DNA of 64,000 bases from Nonomuraea ceibae (GTDB lineage Bacteria; Actinomycetota; Actinomycetes; Streptosporangiales; Streptosporangiaceae): positions 62,001 to 126,000 of the forward strand of contig NZ_JAHKRO010000011.1 in NCBI RefSeq assembly GCF_019396325.1. The letters are read 5' to 3'. Below are positions 1 through 9,069 of the stretch, in pieces; the stretch's first letter is position 1, and the number at the start of each line of letters is the position of its first letter. Below the pieces are notes generated by a model. It saw only the letters and a program-made list of their open reading frames with translations. It had not been told where the DNA came from and did not search any database. Made by a program: the position numbers and the translations under genes.

Positions 1-624
1 CTCGGCGGGCGCAACTTCTGGGGCGGCCGCACGTACGTCCGCGACCGGGGGCCCGCCTGGCTGGACGACCACGGCACGCAGCGGCACCTGTCGTTCCCCG
101 TGCGGGAGTCGTCCGGGTTCGCCGAGCGGCTGGTGTGGGAGCGGCCCGGCGAGCAGCCGATCGTGCGCGAGGAGCGCACCGTGCGCGCCGCGCCGCTGTC
201 GCGCGGGTGGGCGCTCGACTTCGCGTTCACGCTGCACAACCTGACCGACCGGCCGCTGACCGTGCGCAGCTCGGCCACCAAGGGCCGGGCCGGGGCCGGC
301 TACGGCGGCTTCTTCTGGCGGGCGCCCGCCGGATCGCCTGGACTGCACGCGTTCACGGCCGCCGAGGAGGGCGAGGCGCGGGTGCACGGGTCGCGGGCGC
401 CGTGGCTGGCGCTCGCCTCCGACGACTGGACGCTGGTGTTCGCGCAGGACGACGACCCGTGGTTCGTGCGCGTCGCCGAATACCCCGGCGTCGGCACCGC
501 GCTCGCCTGGGACACGCCGCTGGAGTTCGGCCCCGTGCTGGCCCGGCGGGTCGCCGTCGTCGTCGCCGACGGGCGGCTGACCCGCGAGGAGGCAGCCGGG
601 CTGGTCGCCGAGCTCAGGTCCTGA
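1..624 (+). CDS. DUF6807 (PmoA-like) family protein, 5' truncated
   Basis: The reading frame is open from the first base and ends at a TGA at 622-624, so only the C-terminal 207 residues are present and the start lies outside the window. The visible part contains NFWGGRTYVRDRG and a series of beta-strand-like segments with YGGFFWRAP in the middle, which resembles the DUF6807 family, often annotated methane oxygenase PmoA in actinomycetes although it is unrelated to the membrane oxygenase. Members commonly sit with Gfo/Idh/MocA oxidoreductases and sugar ABC importers, as here, and are thought to be soluble carbohydrate-associated beta proteins. The 3' end overlaps the convergent esterase gene by 11 bp. 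The biochemical function is unknown. Confidence 0.6.
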   Translation, partial: LGGRNFWGGRTYVRDRGPAWLDDHGTQRHLSFPVRESSGFAERLVWERPGEQPIVREERTVRAAPLSRGWALDFAFTLHNLTDRPLTVRSSATKGRAGAGYGGFFWRAPAGSPGLHAFTAAEEGEARVHGSRAPWLALASDDWTLVFAQDDDPWFVRVAEYPGVGTALAWDTPLEFGPVLARRVAVVVADGRLTREEAAGLVAELRS

Positions 625-1693
625 GCCGCTTCGCCAGCCAGGCGAAGGCGGCCTCCTGCATAGGGACGTCGAAGGAGTGCGGGGCGTCGTGGAAGACTCC
701 CTCGTAGCCGCCCCCGGGGTAGCGGCGGGCGATCGCCTCGTGCGCCCGCCGCATCCCCTCCGGCGGGAACAGCGCGTCCCGCTCGGCGTACTGCACCAGC
801 AGCGGACGCGGCGCCCGCGCCGCCACCAGCGCCGGCCAGTCGCACAGGCGGGACAGGCCCGGCGGGTAGAGCATCCACGTGTGCGAGGCGACGTACCCGT
901 CCAGCAGATCCGCGTACGCCGACACCATCGCCACCACCGCCACCGCGCGCACCTCCGGGTCGAACGCGCCCAGCAGCGCCGCCCGCAGGCCGCCGCCCGA
1001 CACCCCCACGCAGCCCACCTCACCGACGTCCGGACGGCCCCGCAGGTACGCCGCCGCCGCCAGGTCCTCGCCCGCCACCACGCCCGCCATCGACGTGCCC
1101 AGCAGCGTGCAGTACTTCTCCAGCACGTGCTCGTGGTGACCCGCCGCCGCGTCGTAGCGGTCCGCCTCCGACAGCGCCGGATCACCGGCGTACGCGGCCA
1201 CCCGGTCCGGCATATCCGCCAGCGGGAACCGGCGGCTGCCCCAGCCGAACACGTCCGGCACCAGCACCGCGAACCCGCGCCCGGCCAGCTCCCCCGCATA
1301 GGCGCGGCCGCCGTAGATCTCCTCCCGCAGCCGCCGCACCTCCGCCGACGGACCCTCCGGGCCGTCGGCGACCTTCTCCTTGCCGGCCCACTTCATCCCG
1401 GCATGGCAGTGCAGCGCCACCACCCCCGGGAGCCTGCCGCGCTCGCCGCGCGGCCTCACCAGGTACGCGCGCGTCCGCGGGCCGAAGCCCACGTCCCACG
1501 ACAGCTCCTCCCCCGCCACGTCACCCGCCTCCCAGGTGCGCTCCGTCCTGACGTCGGCCGCCACCAGGTCCAGCGTCCCGATCGTCTCCCTCGCCGCCTC
1601 GGCCAGCGCCGCCCCGGGCACCGCATCCGCGAACAGCCCCCGCCGCCGCCCGGCCACCTCCACCAGCCCCGAGAACACCCCAAGATGCCGCAC
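614..1693 (-). CDS. alpha/beta hydrolase, dienelactone hydrolase / acetyl xylan esterase-like
   Basis: This 359-residue protein has an alpha/beta-hydrolase layout: VVALHCHAG strand and oxyanion region, the nucleophile elbow GVSGGG, a late acidic strand with YAERDALFP, and a terminal His in HDAPHSFD. No signal peptide is seen, so it should act in the cytoplasm. The length and the HCHAG motif fit the large dienelactone-hydrolase/acetyl-xylan-esterase-like proteins that accompany sugar catabolic genes. The natural substrate is unknown; an ester or lactone of an imported sugar is an inference from the neighbours. It is convergent with the DUF6807 gene and separated from the oxidoreductase upstream by about 335 bp. 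Confidence 0.75.
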   Translation of the reverse strand: MRHLGVFSGLVEVAGRRRGLFADAVPGAALAEAARETIGTLDLVAADVRTERTWEAGDVAGEELSWDVGFGPRTRAYLVRPRGERGRLPGVVALHCHAGMKWAGKEKVADGPEGPSAEVRRLREEIYGGRAYAGELAGRGFAVLVPDVFGWGSRRFPLADMPDRVAAYAGDPALSEADRYDAAAGHHEHVLEKYCTLLGTSMAGVVAGEDLAAAAYLRGRPDVGEVGCVGVSGGGLRAALLGAFDPEVRAVAVVAMVSAYADLLDGYVASHTWMLYPPGLSRLCDWPALVAARAPRPLLVQYAERDALFPPEGMRRAHEAIARRYPGGGYEGVFHDAPHSFDVPMQEAAFAWLAKRLRT

Positions 1694-1813
1694 TACCCGT
1701 CCTTTCCTCTCCGCCTGATCGCCCCTTTCGGGGCCCGCCCTTCAGCCCTCCACCGGCCAGCCACCCCCAGAACCGGGCGCCTTTCCCCGGCCCGCCCCCC
1801 TGGGACACCGGAT

Positions 1814-1983
1814 CCTCCCGAGCAACCCCGTGAGGGCGCGGCCCCTCGCGAACGTGCGCCTCCCGGGGAGCCGCAGCCCCTCAGAGGCGGACGGCCAGCC
1901 CGGAGGGCTTGTGCCTCCTGGGGGCGGGGTGCCTCTCACGGGCACCGCCCTCCCGAGCAAATCCCCGAAGGCGCGGGCCTTCG
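1814..1983. repeat. imperfect direct repeat in the 1694-2028 gap
   Basis: The 335-bp gap between the hydrolase and the oxidoreductase has no plausible gene. It holds two copies of a roughly 35-bp sequence, at 1814-1848 and 1949-1983, both starting CCTCCCGAGCAA and ending in a GGCGCGGSC-type stretch. Because the flanking genes are co-directional on the minus strand, the region may carry termination or promoter signals for the hydrolase. No further function can be read. Confidence 0.5.
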
Positions 1984-2028
1984 TGTGCGCAGCTTCTCGG
2001 AAGGGGCGGGGCGCTCATGGGGCGGGGT

Positions 2029-3309
2029 TCAGGGGGTCAGGAGGGCGGTGCCGTCGGGGGTGAGGGGGACGGGGAGGCCGGTGGCGGCGGCGCGGGTGGC
2101 GGCGACGCCGACGAGGACGCTGCGGATGCCGTCGCGGTAGCCGGCCGGGCGGCCGAGGGGGTCGTCGCCGGGCCCGCGGAAGACGTCGTCGAGCAGCAGC
2201 CGGTCGCCGCCGCCGTGCCCGCCGGCGCCCTGCTCGATGGGCACCTGTTCGGGCTGCTCCCAGTGGCGGTGGAGGGTGAGGCGGTCCCAGGCGCCGGCGG
2301 CGTGTTCCTTGCTCGCGGCGCTGGGGTCGACGGCGGCGTGCGGCGGCGTCCAGGCCCGCTCGCACACCTCCAGTTCGATCCGCCCGCGCGTGCCGTTGAA
2401 GGCGACCCGGTAGCCCTCGAAGGGCGCGTGGGCGGTGAGCGAGTAGGTGAGGATGGCCCGGTTGGCGTAGCGGACCATGACGGCCATGGTGTCGTCGATG
2501 GTCACGCCGGGCGCGAAGACGTCCTGGTCGCGGATGTAGCCGTCCTCGTGTTCGGCGTCCAGGTAGAGCCGCTTGAGCCGCTCGTCGGCGGAGATGTCCA
2601 GGATGTACGGGTCGCTGCCCAGCCCGGGTGCGCCCTGGCCGCGGGCGGGGCGCTCGCCCCGGGGCAGCGCGTCGCCGTAGAAGCGCAGGTCGGTCTGGGC
2701 GAAGACGAGCTGGGGGGCGGCGTCGAGCCACCAGTTGACCAGGTCGAAGTGGTGGGTCGACTTGTGCACGAGCAGCCCGCCGGAGCTGGCGCGGTCGCGG
2801 TGCCAGCGGCGGAAGTAGTCGGCGCCGTGGATGGTGTCGAGCGCCCATTCGAAGTGGACGGAGGTGACGTCGCCGATGGCGCCCTCGCTGAGCAGCCGTT
2901 TGACGGCGGAGTTGCGCGGCGAGTAGCGGTAGTTGAACGTCACGACGAGCTTGCCGGTGCTGCGCTCGGCGGCCTCGGCGATGGCGGCGCAGCTCTCGGC
3001 GTCGACGGTGAGCGGCTTCTCGACGATCACGTCACGGCCGGCGTCGAGGGCGGCGATCACGTACTGGGCGTGGGTGGCGTCGACCGTGCAGACGATCACG
3101 GCGTCGGCGAGGTCCAGGAGCTTGCCGTACTCCTGGGGGCCGAAGCAGGGCACCGGGCGGCCGATGCGCTCGGCGTAGTAGTCCATGCGGGTCCGGTTGG
3201 TGTCGCACAGGCCGGCGATCGTCCCGGTGTCCTGCCAGTCGCCCAGCAGAGCGTCGACGTACATCTGCGCCCGGTGGCCGAGGCCGACGAAGGCGTACTT
3301 GGTGCTCAA
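2029..3309 (-). CDS. Gfo/Idh/MocA family oxidoreductase
   Basis: The 426-residue protein starts with a Rossmann fold (YAFVGLGHRAQMYVDAL) and carries the family motif VIVEKPLTVD at about residues 95-105, whose EKP lysine is catalytic in the family, followed by the C-terminal alpha/beta domain with SGGLLVHKSTHHFDL. It should oxidise or reduce a cyclic sugar or inositol-like substrate with NAD(P). It lies 63 bp downstream of the solute-binding protein gene of a sugar ABC importer on the same strand, so it probably processes the imported sugar. The specific substrate cannot be read. Confidence 0.88.
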   Translation of the reverse strand: MSTKYAFVGLGHRAQMYVDALLGDWQDTGTIAGLCDTNRTRMDYYAERIGRPVPCFGPQEYGKLLDLADAVIVCTVDATHAQYVIAALDAGRDVIVEKPLTVDAESCAAIAEAAERSTGKLVVTFNYRYSPRNSAVKRLLSEGAIGDVTSVHFEWALDTIHGADYFRRWHRDRASSGGLLVHKSTHHFDLVNWWLDAAPQLVFAQTDLRFYGDALPRGERPARGQGAPGLGSDPYILDISADERLKRLYLDAEHEDGYIRDQDVFAPGVTIDDTMAVMVRYANRAILTYSLTAHAPFEGYRVAFNGTRGRIELEVCERAWTPPHAAVDPSAASKEHAAGAWDRLTLHRHWEQPEQVPIEQGAGGHGGGDRLLLDDVFRGPGDDPLGRPAGYRDGIRSVLVGVAATRAAATGLPVPLTPDGTALLTP

Positions 3310-3372
3310 CTGCTCTTCTCCCCGAGTCGAGGTGGCGGCCGGGGGCCAGGCCGGCCCCCGGCGGTGATCGTG

Positions 3373-4662
3373 TCAGCCGGCGATCGCGGCGTTGGCCTCC
3401 GTCAGGAACTTCTGCGCGGCGGCGTCGGGGGTGGCCCGGCCGAACATGACCTCTTCGGAGTTGCGCTTGAGGATGTCCTCCATCTCCAGGGCGCCCTTCG
3501 GCGGGACCTGGATGGGGCTCAGCTCACTCCTGACCTCGTCGATGAAGGCGAGGGTCTTCTGGTCGGTTTCGGGGAGCTTGGTCTTGACGGCGTCGAGCAC
3601 CTTGGTGTTCGTGGGCAGGCCGCGGTCGCTGAGCAGGATGGCGGCGGCGTCCGGGTCGTTGACGAGGAAGTCGATGAGCTTGGCGCCCTCGGCGGAGTGC
3701 TCGGACTTGGCGGAGGCGGCGTAGAACATGGCGGGCTGCAGGAACATCCCGCCGGTGGTGGCGCCTTCGAGCTTGGGCATGCGCAGCAGCGTCATCTCGG
3801 AGCCGGACGACTTGGTCAGCGCGTTGAGCTGGTTGCTCCACCACATGCCCATGGCGCCGGCGTTGGTGCCGAGCAGCGACTGTTCGGGGCCGGTGGCGCC
3901 GATCTCGGCGCTCTTGGCGGCGTCGGGCGAGCCCTTGGTCTCGATGAGCTTCTGGTGGATGGCCCACCAGGACTTGAGCGTGTCGGGCGAGACGCCGATC
4001 TTGTTGCCGTCGTAGAACTTCTCGCCGCGCTGGGCGGCGTAGATCTGCAGGAAGGCCGGGTTGAAGTTGTACTCGGCGCCGGTGACGCCGCCCGCGCCGG
4101 AGATCTCCTGGGCGAGGGCCATCCACTGGTCCCAGGTCCAGTCGGTGTCCTTGGGCAGCTCCTTCTTGGCCTTCTCCAGCGCCGCGGTGTTGGCGACCAT
4201 GGAGAAGGCGTTGACGCCGGTGGGGATCGCGTACTGCTTGCCGTCGACCTGGCCGCTGGCGAGGACCTGCTGGTCGAGGTCGGCGGTGGGCACCTTGCCG
4301 GCGAGGTCGGCGAGCGCGCCGCGGCCCGCGTACTCGCTCAGGCCGCGGATCTCGATGCTGAGCACGTCGGGGGCGTCGTTGGCGGCGACCTTGGTGGCGA
4401 GCTTCTCGTAGTAGCTGTCCCAGTTGGAGAAGTCGCCTTCGACGTCGATCGTCGGGTTCTTCTCCTCGAACTTGGCGATGACCTGCTCGGTCAGCTTCTG
4501 GCGGGCGTCGCTGCCCCAGTAGGCGAAGGTGATGGTCGTCTTGCCGCCTTCGCCGCCACCGCCTTCGCCGCTGTCGCCGCTGCCGCAGGCGGTGACCGCC
4601 GTGAGCACGGCCACCGAGAGCGCGGCGACCTTCCACATGGTCTTGCGAGAGCTGAGGTTCAC
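3373..4662 (-). CDS. sugar ABC transporter solute-binding lipoprotein (family 1)
   Basis: The 429-residue protein has a basic N-terminus, a hydrophobic stretch and the lipobox VTAC with Cys26, followed by a Gly/Ser/Glu-rich linker. It should therefore be tethered to the outer face of the membrane. The mature part begins TTITFAYWGSDARQKLTEQV, typical of the bacterial extracellular solute-binding protein family 1. It lies upstream of the oxidoreductase and downstream of two permease genes on the same strand. No ATPase gene is present, which is usual for actinomycete CUT1 systems that share an MsiK-like ATPase. The sugar is unknown. Confidence 0.92.
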   Translation of the reverse strand: MNLSSRKTMWKVAALSVAVLTAVTACGSGDSGEGGGGEGGKTTITFAYWGSDARQKLTEQVIAKFEEKNPTIDVEGDFSNWDSYYEKLATKVAANDAPDVLSIEIRGLSEYAGRGALADLAGKVPTADLDQQVLASGQVDGKQYAIPTGVNAFSMVANTAALEKAKKELPKDTDWTWDQWMALAQEISGAGGVTGAEYNFNPAFLQIYAAQRGEKFYDGNKIGVSPDTLKSWWAIHQKLIETKGSPDAAKSAEIGATGPEQSLLGTNAGAMGMWWSNQLNALTKSSGSEMTLLRMPKLEGATTGGMFLQPAMFYAASAKSEHSAEGAKLIDFLVNDPDAAAILLSDRGLPTNTKVLDAVKTKLPETDQKTLAFIDEVRSELSPIQVPPKGALEMEDILKRNSEEVMFGRATPDAAAQKFLTEANAAIAG

Positions 4663-4704
4663 AGCTCTACCTCCTCTTGGAGAGTTGCAGGGGGTGAAGA
4701 GGAA

Positions 4705-5574
4705 CTACTTCAAACCGGTCGTCGCCACGCCCCGGATCAGGTACTTCTGCCCCGCCAGGAAGAACCCGAAGATCGGTCCCAGCGACACAATCGACATCGC
4801 GAACATCGGCCCCCACGAGGACTCGCCGCTGGAGTCGAGGAACTGGCGCAGCGCCACGGCCACCGTGAGGTTGTCGGAGTTGGTCAGATAGAGGTTCTGG
4901 CTGAAGAAGTCGTTCCACGTCCAGATGAAGGTGAAGATGCCGGTGGTGGCCAGGGCGGGCATGCACAGCGGCAGGATGACCTGGAGGAACACCCGCCAGT
5001 AGCCGGCTCCGTCGATGGCGGCGGCCTCGTCCAGCTCCCTGGGCAGGGTCCTGATGAACTGCACCATCAGGAAGATGAAGAACGCGTCGGTGGCCAGGAA
5101 CTTGGGCACGACCAGCGGCCAGATCGTGTTGATCCAGTCGAGTTCGGCGAACACGATGTACTGCGGCACGACGGTCACGTGGTGCGGCAGCATGATCGAG
5201 CCCAGCATGACCGTGAACCACAGCTTCTTCAGCGGGAAGTTCAGCCGGGCGAACGCGTAGGCGGCCAGTGAGCAGGCCACCAGGTTCGCCAGCACCGACA
5301 GGCCGGTGATCACGGCGGAGTTCCACAGGTAGTAGCCGAAGGAGTGCTTGAGCGCGGTCCAGCCGTCGCCGTAGTTGTCCAGCGTCACCGCGCTGGGCCA
5401 CAGTCCGGGCTCCCGGAAGATGAGCTCCTCCGGCTTGAGCGAGCTGGAGATCATCCAGAGCAGCGGGTAGAGCATGACCAGCCCGAAGGCGATCAGCAGC
5501 AGGTGCTTGAGCAGGCGGCTCCCCCGCGGCATCGGCCGGAACAGGAGCGGGACCTGCTTACTTCGAGTCGCCAT
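4705..5574 (-). CDS. carbohydrate ABC transporter permease (MalG-like)
   Basis: The 289-residue inner-membrane protein shows about six hydrophobic helices and the EAA-loop sequence ELDEAAAIDGAGYWRVF that contacts the ATPase. It belongs to the binding-protein-dependent transport inner membrane component family, MalG side. Its start overlaps the 3' end of the companion permease by 17 bp, indicating translational coupling. It is part of the minus-strand importer operon covering 2029-6544. Confidence 0.9.
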   Translation of the reverse strand: MATRSKQVPLLFRPMPRGSRLLKHLLLIAFGLVMLYPLLWMISSSLKPEELIFREPGLWPSAVTLDNYGDGWTALKHSFGYYLWNSAVITGLSVLANLVACSLAAYAFARLNFPLKKLWFTVMLGSIMLPHHVTVVPQYIVFAELDWINTIWPLVVPKFLATDAFFIFLMVQFIRTLPRELDEAAAIDGAGYWRVFLQVILPLCMPALATTGIFTFIWTWNDFFSQNLYLTNSDNLTVAVALRQFLDSSGESSWGPMFAMSIVSLGPIFGFFLAGQKYLIRGVATTGLK

Positions 5575-6544
5575 AGAAGACCCAATACTTCGACGCGAGG
5601 AAGTTCACGCCGGTCAGGCCGGCGATGATGAGCAGAAGGACCCACGCCATGGCGGCCGCGTAGCCCATCTCGTAACTCTTGAAGCCCTTCAGGTAGAGGT
5701 AGAGCGTGTAGAAGAGCGTGGAGTCGACCGGGCCTCCGCTGCCGCCGCTCACGATGAACGACTGCGTGAAGGACTGGAACGACTTGATCACCTCGAGGAC
5801 GAGGTTGAAGAAGATGATCGGGGTGAGCAGCGGCAGCGTGATCGAGCGGAACTGGCGCAGCTTGGTGGCGCCGTCGACGGCGGCCGCCTCGTAGTAGCTC
5901 TGCGGGATTTGGCGCAGTCCGGCCAGGAAGATCACCATCGGCGCGCCGAACGTCCACACGTGCAGGAGGATCAGCGTGCCGAGCGCCGTGTCGGGGTCGG
6001 AGACCCAGCCGGGCCCCTGGATGCCGAAGACCGCGAGCAGGCCGTTGACCAGGCCGTCGGTGCCGAAGATCTTGCGCCACAGGATGGCGATGGCGACGCT
6101 GCCGCCGAGCAGTGACGGCAGGTAGTAGACCGAGCGGTAGAACGACAGGCCGCGCAGTCCGCGGTCGAGCGCCAGAGCGAGCCCGAGGGCGAAGGCGAGC
6201 TGCAGCGGCACCGAGACGACCACGTAGACGGTGGTGACCTTCAGCGAGGTGATGAAGCGGTCGTCCTCGAAGAACATCTTGGTGTAGTTGTCGGTCCCGA
6301 CCCACTTGGCCTCCTCCAGGAGGCTGTAGTTGGTGAACGACAGGTAGAGCGAGGCCAGGATCGGGCCGACGGTGATGACGAAGAGGCCGATGAACCACGG
6401 CGCGAGGAAGACGTAGGCCGCGCGGGCCTCACGCCGCCTGTGAACGTTGACGTGGGGGGTCCTCCTGCGGCGTCCTGGCGGCTGATCGGGCGCACGCTTC
6501 GGGGCGAGTGCTCGCTCCGGCGTCACAGAGATTGATTCGGACAT
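5558..6544 (-). CDS. carbohydrate ABC transporter permease (MalF-like)
   Basis: The 328-residue permease has a long Arg-rich cytoplasmic N-terminus (to about residue 45), then the first helix AAYVFLAPWFIGLFVITVGP, and the EAA loop SYYEAAAVDGATKLRQF. It is the MalF-side subunit of the CUT1 importer. The ATG at 6542-6544 is preceded by a GA-rich ribosome-binding site (GGAAGAGGG). It is the first gene of the minus-strand importer operon, and the 6545-6772 region upstream should hold the promoter. Confidence 0.9.
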   Translation of the reverse strand: MSESISVTPERALAPKRAPDQPPGRRRRTPHVNVHRRREARAAYVFLAPWFIGLFVITVGPILASLYLSFTNYSLLEEAKWVGTDNYTKMFFEDDRFITSLKVTTVYVVVSVPLQLAFALGLALALDRGLRGLSFYRSVYYLPSLLGGSVAIAILWRKIFGTDGLVNGLLAVFGIQGPGWVSDPDTALGTLILLHVWTFGAPMVIFLAGLRQIPQSYYEAAAVDGATKLRQFRSITLPLLTPIIFFNLVLEVIKSFQSFTQSFIVSGGSGGPVDSTLFYTLYLYLKGFKSYEMGYAAAMAWVLLLIIAGLTGVNFLASKYWVFYGDSK

Positions 6545-6772
6545 ACATCCCTCTTCCAGGCCCTGCCCGGCACGGCGGGATCGGATAGCGCCTTCCTATA
6601 GGCAGGCGAAAAGTTTCGTCAACCCTTTGCAGGTGTTACAAAGCCGTTACCGATATATCGTCAACGCCGTCGTCGCAGGTCAAGTGGGCAGGATCTCAGA
6701 TGACGGAATCACAACATTTTGCCGTTGGCTCAGATCCACTACAACCGGTTGCATCATGGGAGGGCAACAGAA
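6545..6772. promoter_or_regulatory. promoter region of first sugar importer, with two small palindromes
   Basis: This 228-bp gap upstream of the permease start is comparatively AT-rich. It holds two perfect 10-bp palindromes, CGATATATCG at 6651-6660 and CAACCGGTTG at 6742-6751. The second has the central CG typical of LacI-family operators, but no LacI gene is in the window, so assignment to a regulator is speculative. The 16-bp motif found at the other sugar-acid genes is not present here. Confidence 0.3.
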
Positions 6773-6803
6773 AGCCGCCCCGTCCTGTCCGGCCGGGGCG
6801 GCT
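6773..6803 (-). terminator. hairpin terminator after uronate dehydrogenase
   Basis: A perfect 10-bp stem pairs AGCCGCCCCG with CGGGGCGGCT across an 11-nt loop, 15 bp beyond the stop of the dehydrogenase gene. On the minus strand it is followed by a short T-rich stretch (TTTCTGTTG). This fits an intrinsic terminator for the dehydrogenase transcript. Confidence 0.7.
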
Positions 6804-6818
6804 ACCGAGCGGTAACGC

Positions 6819-7613
6819 TCACCAGGATCCGCCGAGCTCCTTCATCGTGAACACCCCGCCGGCGCGGTCGTGCACCGGGTCGCTCAGGTCCGGCTCGCCC
6901 AGCTCGGCGACCAGGGGACCGGCGAACACCTCCGAGTCGTCGCGGGAGACGTACCCGATGGCCTCGGCCTCGCGCAGCGACCACCAGCGGCGCGCGTTGT
7001 CCGAGACGCCCCAGACGACGTGGAAGCCGGGCGCGACGAGCGCGGCCTCGACCAGGCGCGCCAGGTCGTCCGGCGAGATCCAGGTGGCCAGGCCGCGCGT
7101 GTCGGCCGGGCCCTCGTTGCAGGTGCCGAGCCTGATCACGGTCACGTTCATGCCGAACCTGTCGTGGTAGAGGCTGCCGAGCCCTTCCATGACGACCTTG
7201 CTGACCCCGTAGAAGGTGTCGGGGCGGGGGAAGGCGTAGTCGGGCAGGTCCTCGCCGGACGGCGGCCTGGTCTGGAACCCGGCCGCGTGATGGCTGCCCA
7301 TCAGCACCAGCTGCCGTACGCCCTCCCGACGCGCGGCCTCCATCAGCACCTGGGTGCCGTCGATGTTGGCCCGGACGATGTCCGCCCACGGGTGCTCGCG
7401 GCTCTGCCCGCCCAGGTGGAGCACCGCGTCGACGCCCGCCATCGCCTTGGCCATGGCGGACTCGTCGGCCAGATCGGCGACGGCCACCTCCTCGCCGGGC
7501 CCCGGCTCCAGCGGGAGCAGGTCGGACAGGCGCAGGGTCCGGCCCTCGCGGGCGAGACGGGGACGGAGCAGCGTGCCGACCTTGCCGGCGGCGCCGGTCA
7601 TGAGAATGCGCAT
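6819..7613 (-). CDS. udh: uronate dehydrogenase-like SDR (NAD-dependent)
   Basis: The ATG at 7611-7613 gives a 264-residue protein that begins directly with the Rossmann strand MRILMTGAAGKVG, so this start is preferred over an in-frame start 66 bp upstream. It is an extended short-chain dehydrogenase with LHLGGQSREHPW, a YxxxK active site in TFYGVSK and LGTCNEGPADTRGLATW, a pattern closely resembling uronate dehydrogenase (EC 1.1.1.203), which oxidises glucuronate or galacturonate to the aldarolactone. The neighbourhood supplies the later steps down to 2-oxoglutarate, which supports the call. A TTGT-AC-ACAA element at 7622-7631 lies just before the start. Other sugar epimerases remain a weaker alternative. 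Confidence 0.8.
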   Translation of the reverse strand: MRILMTGAAGKVGTLLRPRLAREGRTLRLSDLLPLEPGPGEEVAVADLADESAMAKAMAGVDAVLHLGGQSREHPWADIVRANIDGTQVLMEAARREGVRQLVLMGSHHAAGFQTRPPSGEDLPDYAFPRPDTFYGVSKVVMEGLGSLYHDRFGMNVTVIRLGTCNEGPADTRGLATWISPDDLARLVEAALVAPGFHVVWGVSDNARRWWSLREAEAIGYVSRDDSEVFAGPLVAELGEPDLSDPVHDRAGGVFTMKELGGSW

Positions 7614-7720
7614 GACTTCTGTTGTACACAAGCCTGGCTCGAATTCACATTCTTGAATATTGACCGTGATGTGCGTCACTCGTTACGTTCGCAGGTACCA
7701 AATTCACGTCCGCGATAGAT

Positions 7721-7736
7721 GTCCACATATGTGAAC
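7721..7736 (+). promoter_or_regulatory. candidate IclR operator, copy A
   Basis: GTCCACATATGTGAAC is a near-perfect palindrome that abuts the ribosome-binding site of the solute-binding protein gene starting at 7750. It matches 14 of 16 bases of copy C at 14415-14430 (on the opposite strand) and 13 of 16 of copy B at 10813-10828. Its position suggests repression of the second importer operon. Confidence 0.6.
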
Positions 7737-7749
7737 AGGAGGCGGTCTG

Positions 7750-9069
7750 ATGTCACGTCATCTGCTCGGGGTCGCGATCGCGACGGCCCTGACCGTAACG
7801 CTGACGGGCTGCGGCTCCGGATCATCGGGTTCGGGTTCCGGTTCGGACGAGGCTCTGGAGATCTGGATCAGGCAGACGCCCGACTCCGACTCCGCCAAGA
7901 CGGCCCAGCGCCTGGCCGAGGCCTTCACCAAGGCCGCGGGCGTGCCGACCAACGTGGTCGCGCTCTTCGACGACTTCGAGACCAAGCTGCAGCAGCAGGC
8001 GGCCCAGCGCAAACTGCCCGACATCGTCATCAACGACACCGCCCAGATCGGCAACATGCACACCCAGGGCTGGCTCACCGAGGTCGACCGGGCCTCGCTC
8101 GCGGGCGGGGACAAGCTGTCCGACCTGGCCTGGAAGGCGGCCACGGCCGCCGACGGCAAGACGTGGGCGGCGCCGTTCTCCGCGCAGGCGTTCGCGATCA
8201 TCGCGCGAAAGGACTGGCGCGAGAAGCTCGGCATGGACGTCCCCCGCACCTGGGCGGACCTGGCCGCGCTGGCCAAGGCGTTCACCGAGAAGGACCCCGA
8301 CGGCAACGGCGAGAACGACACCTCCGGCTTCGTGATCCCGGCCGGCACCAAGCGCGGCTACGCCTCCTGGTACGCCTCCTCGTTCATCTACGCCAACGGC
8401 GGCGACTTCCTCAGGACCACGGGCAGCGGCACGTTCGCCGCCATGACGAGCGACCCCAGGACCGTCGAGGCCGTGCGGTTCCTCCAGGACCAGTTCTGCA
8501 CCGCCAAGACCGTCAACCCGGGCGCGGTCAGCAACGACACCACCGTCACCCACGAGGTGTTCGAGAAGGGCCAGGGCGGCCTCTACCTGACCGGTCCGTA
8601 CGTGCTCGCCCGGTTCGTGGAGAGCATCGGCAGCGACAGGATCGAGGTCTTCCCGGTGCCCAAGGGCCCCTCCGGCGGCCCCGGCACGCTCGGCGAGGGC
8701 GAGAACGTCTACCTGATGGCCGGGTCCGGGAACCCCGAGGGCCAGAAGAAGTTCGCCGAGTTCGCGATCTCCGCAGAGGGCCAGCGGATCGGCATGAACA
8801 AGGACAACAACGGCGCCATCGTCCGCCTGCCGGTCAACTCCGAGGTCGACCTGGCCGCCGAGCGGAAGGACCCGCGCTGGAAGGTGTTCCAGGACGCCTA
8901 CCCCGACGCCGTCTACGCCCCGCCCGTGCCGAACTGGGCGCCGATCCGCCAGACCTCGGCCGACTCCATCAACTCCGCGTGGGCCGACTGCGGCATGGAC
9001 GTCCAGGCCGAGATGGGCACCCTCACCACCGAGCTCACGCGGGAACTGCAGGGCCAGAAGGCATCATGA
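7750..9069 (+). CDS. ABC transporter solute-binding lipoprotein (family 1), second importer
   Basis: The 439-residue protein has a signal peptide with lipobox LTGC (Cys about residue 21) and a Gly/Ser linker, then EALEIWIRQTPDSDSAKTAQ, typical of the family 1 sugar-binding lipoproteins. The strong AGGAGGCGG ribosome-binding site lies directly upstream, partly under the candidate operator at 7721-7736. It is the first gene of an importer operon with two overlapping permease genes. Its place between uronate dehydrogenase and the aldarate genes suggests a uronic acid, aldaric acid or uronate oligomer as ligand, which is an inference. Confidence 0.9.
   Translation: MSRHLLGVAIATALTVTLTGCGSGSSGSGSGSDEALEIWIRQTPDSDSAKTAQRLAEAFTKAAGVPTNVVALFDDFETKLQQQAAQRKLPDIVINDTAQIGNMHTQGWLTEVDRASLAGGDKLSDLAWKAATAADGKTWAAPFSAQAFAIIARKDWREKLGMDVPRTWADLAALAKAFTEKDPDGNGENDTSGFVIPAGTKRGYASWYASSFIYANGGDFLRTTGSGTFAAMTSDPRTVEAVRFLQDQFCTAKTVNPGAVSNDTTVTHEVFEKGQGGLYLTGPYVLARFVESIGSDRIEVFPVPKGPSGGPGTLGEGENVYLMAGSGNPEGQKKFAEFAISAEGQRIGMNKDNNGAIVRLPVNSEVDLAAERKDPRWKVFQDAYPDAVYAPPVPNWAPIRQTSADSINSAWADCGMDVQAEMGTLTTELTRELQGQKAS

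Noticed and set aside
1909..5271. A very long open frame opposite the oxidoreductase and importer genes
   Set aside because: It runs antisense to three clear genes, has repetitive Gly/Val/Ala/Asp composition and no recognisable domain; it is a high-GC shadow.
6742..6751. CAACCGGTTG as a confirmed LacI operator
   Set aside because: Only a 10-bp palindrome and no LacI-family gene in the window; kept only as a low-confidence regulatory note.
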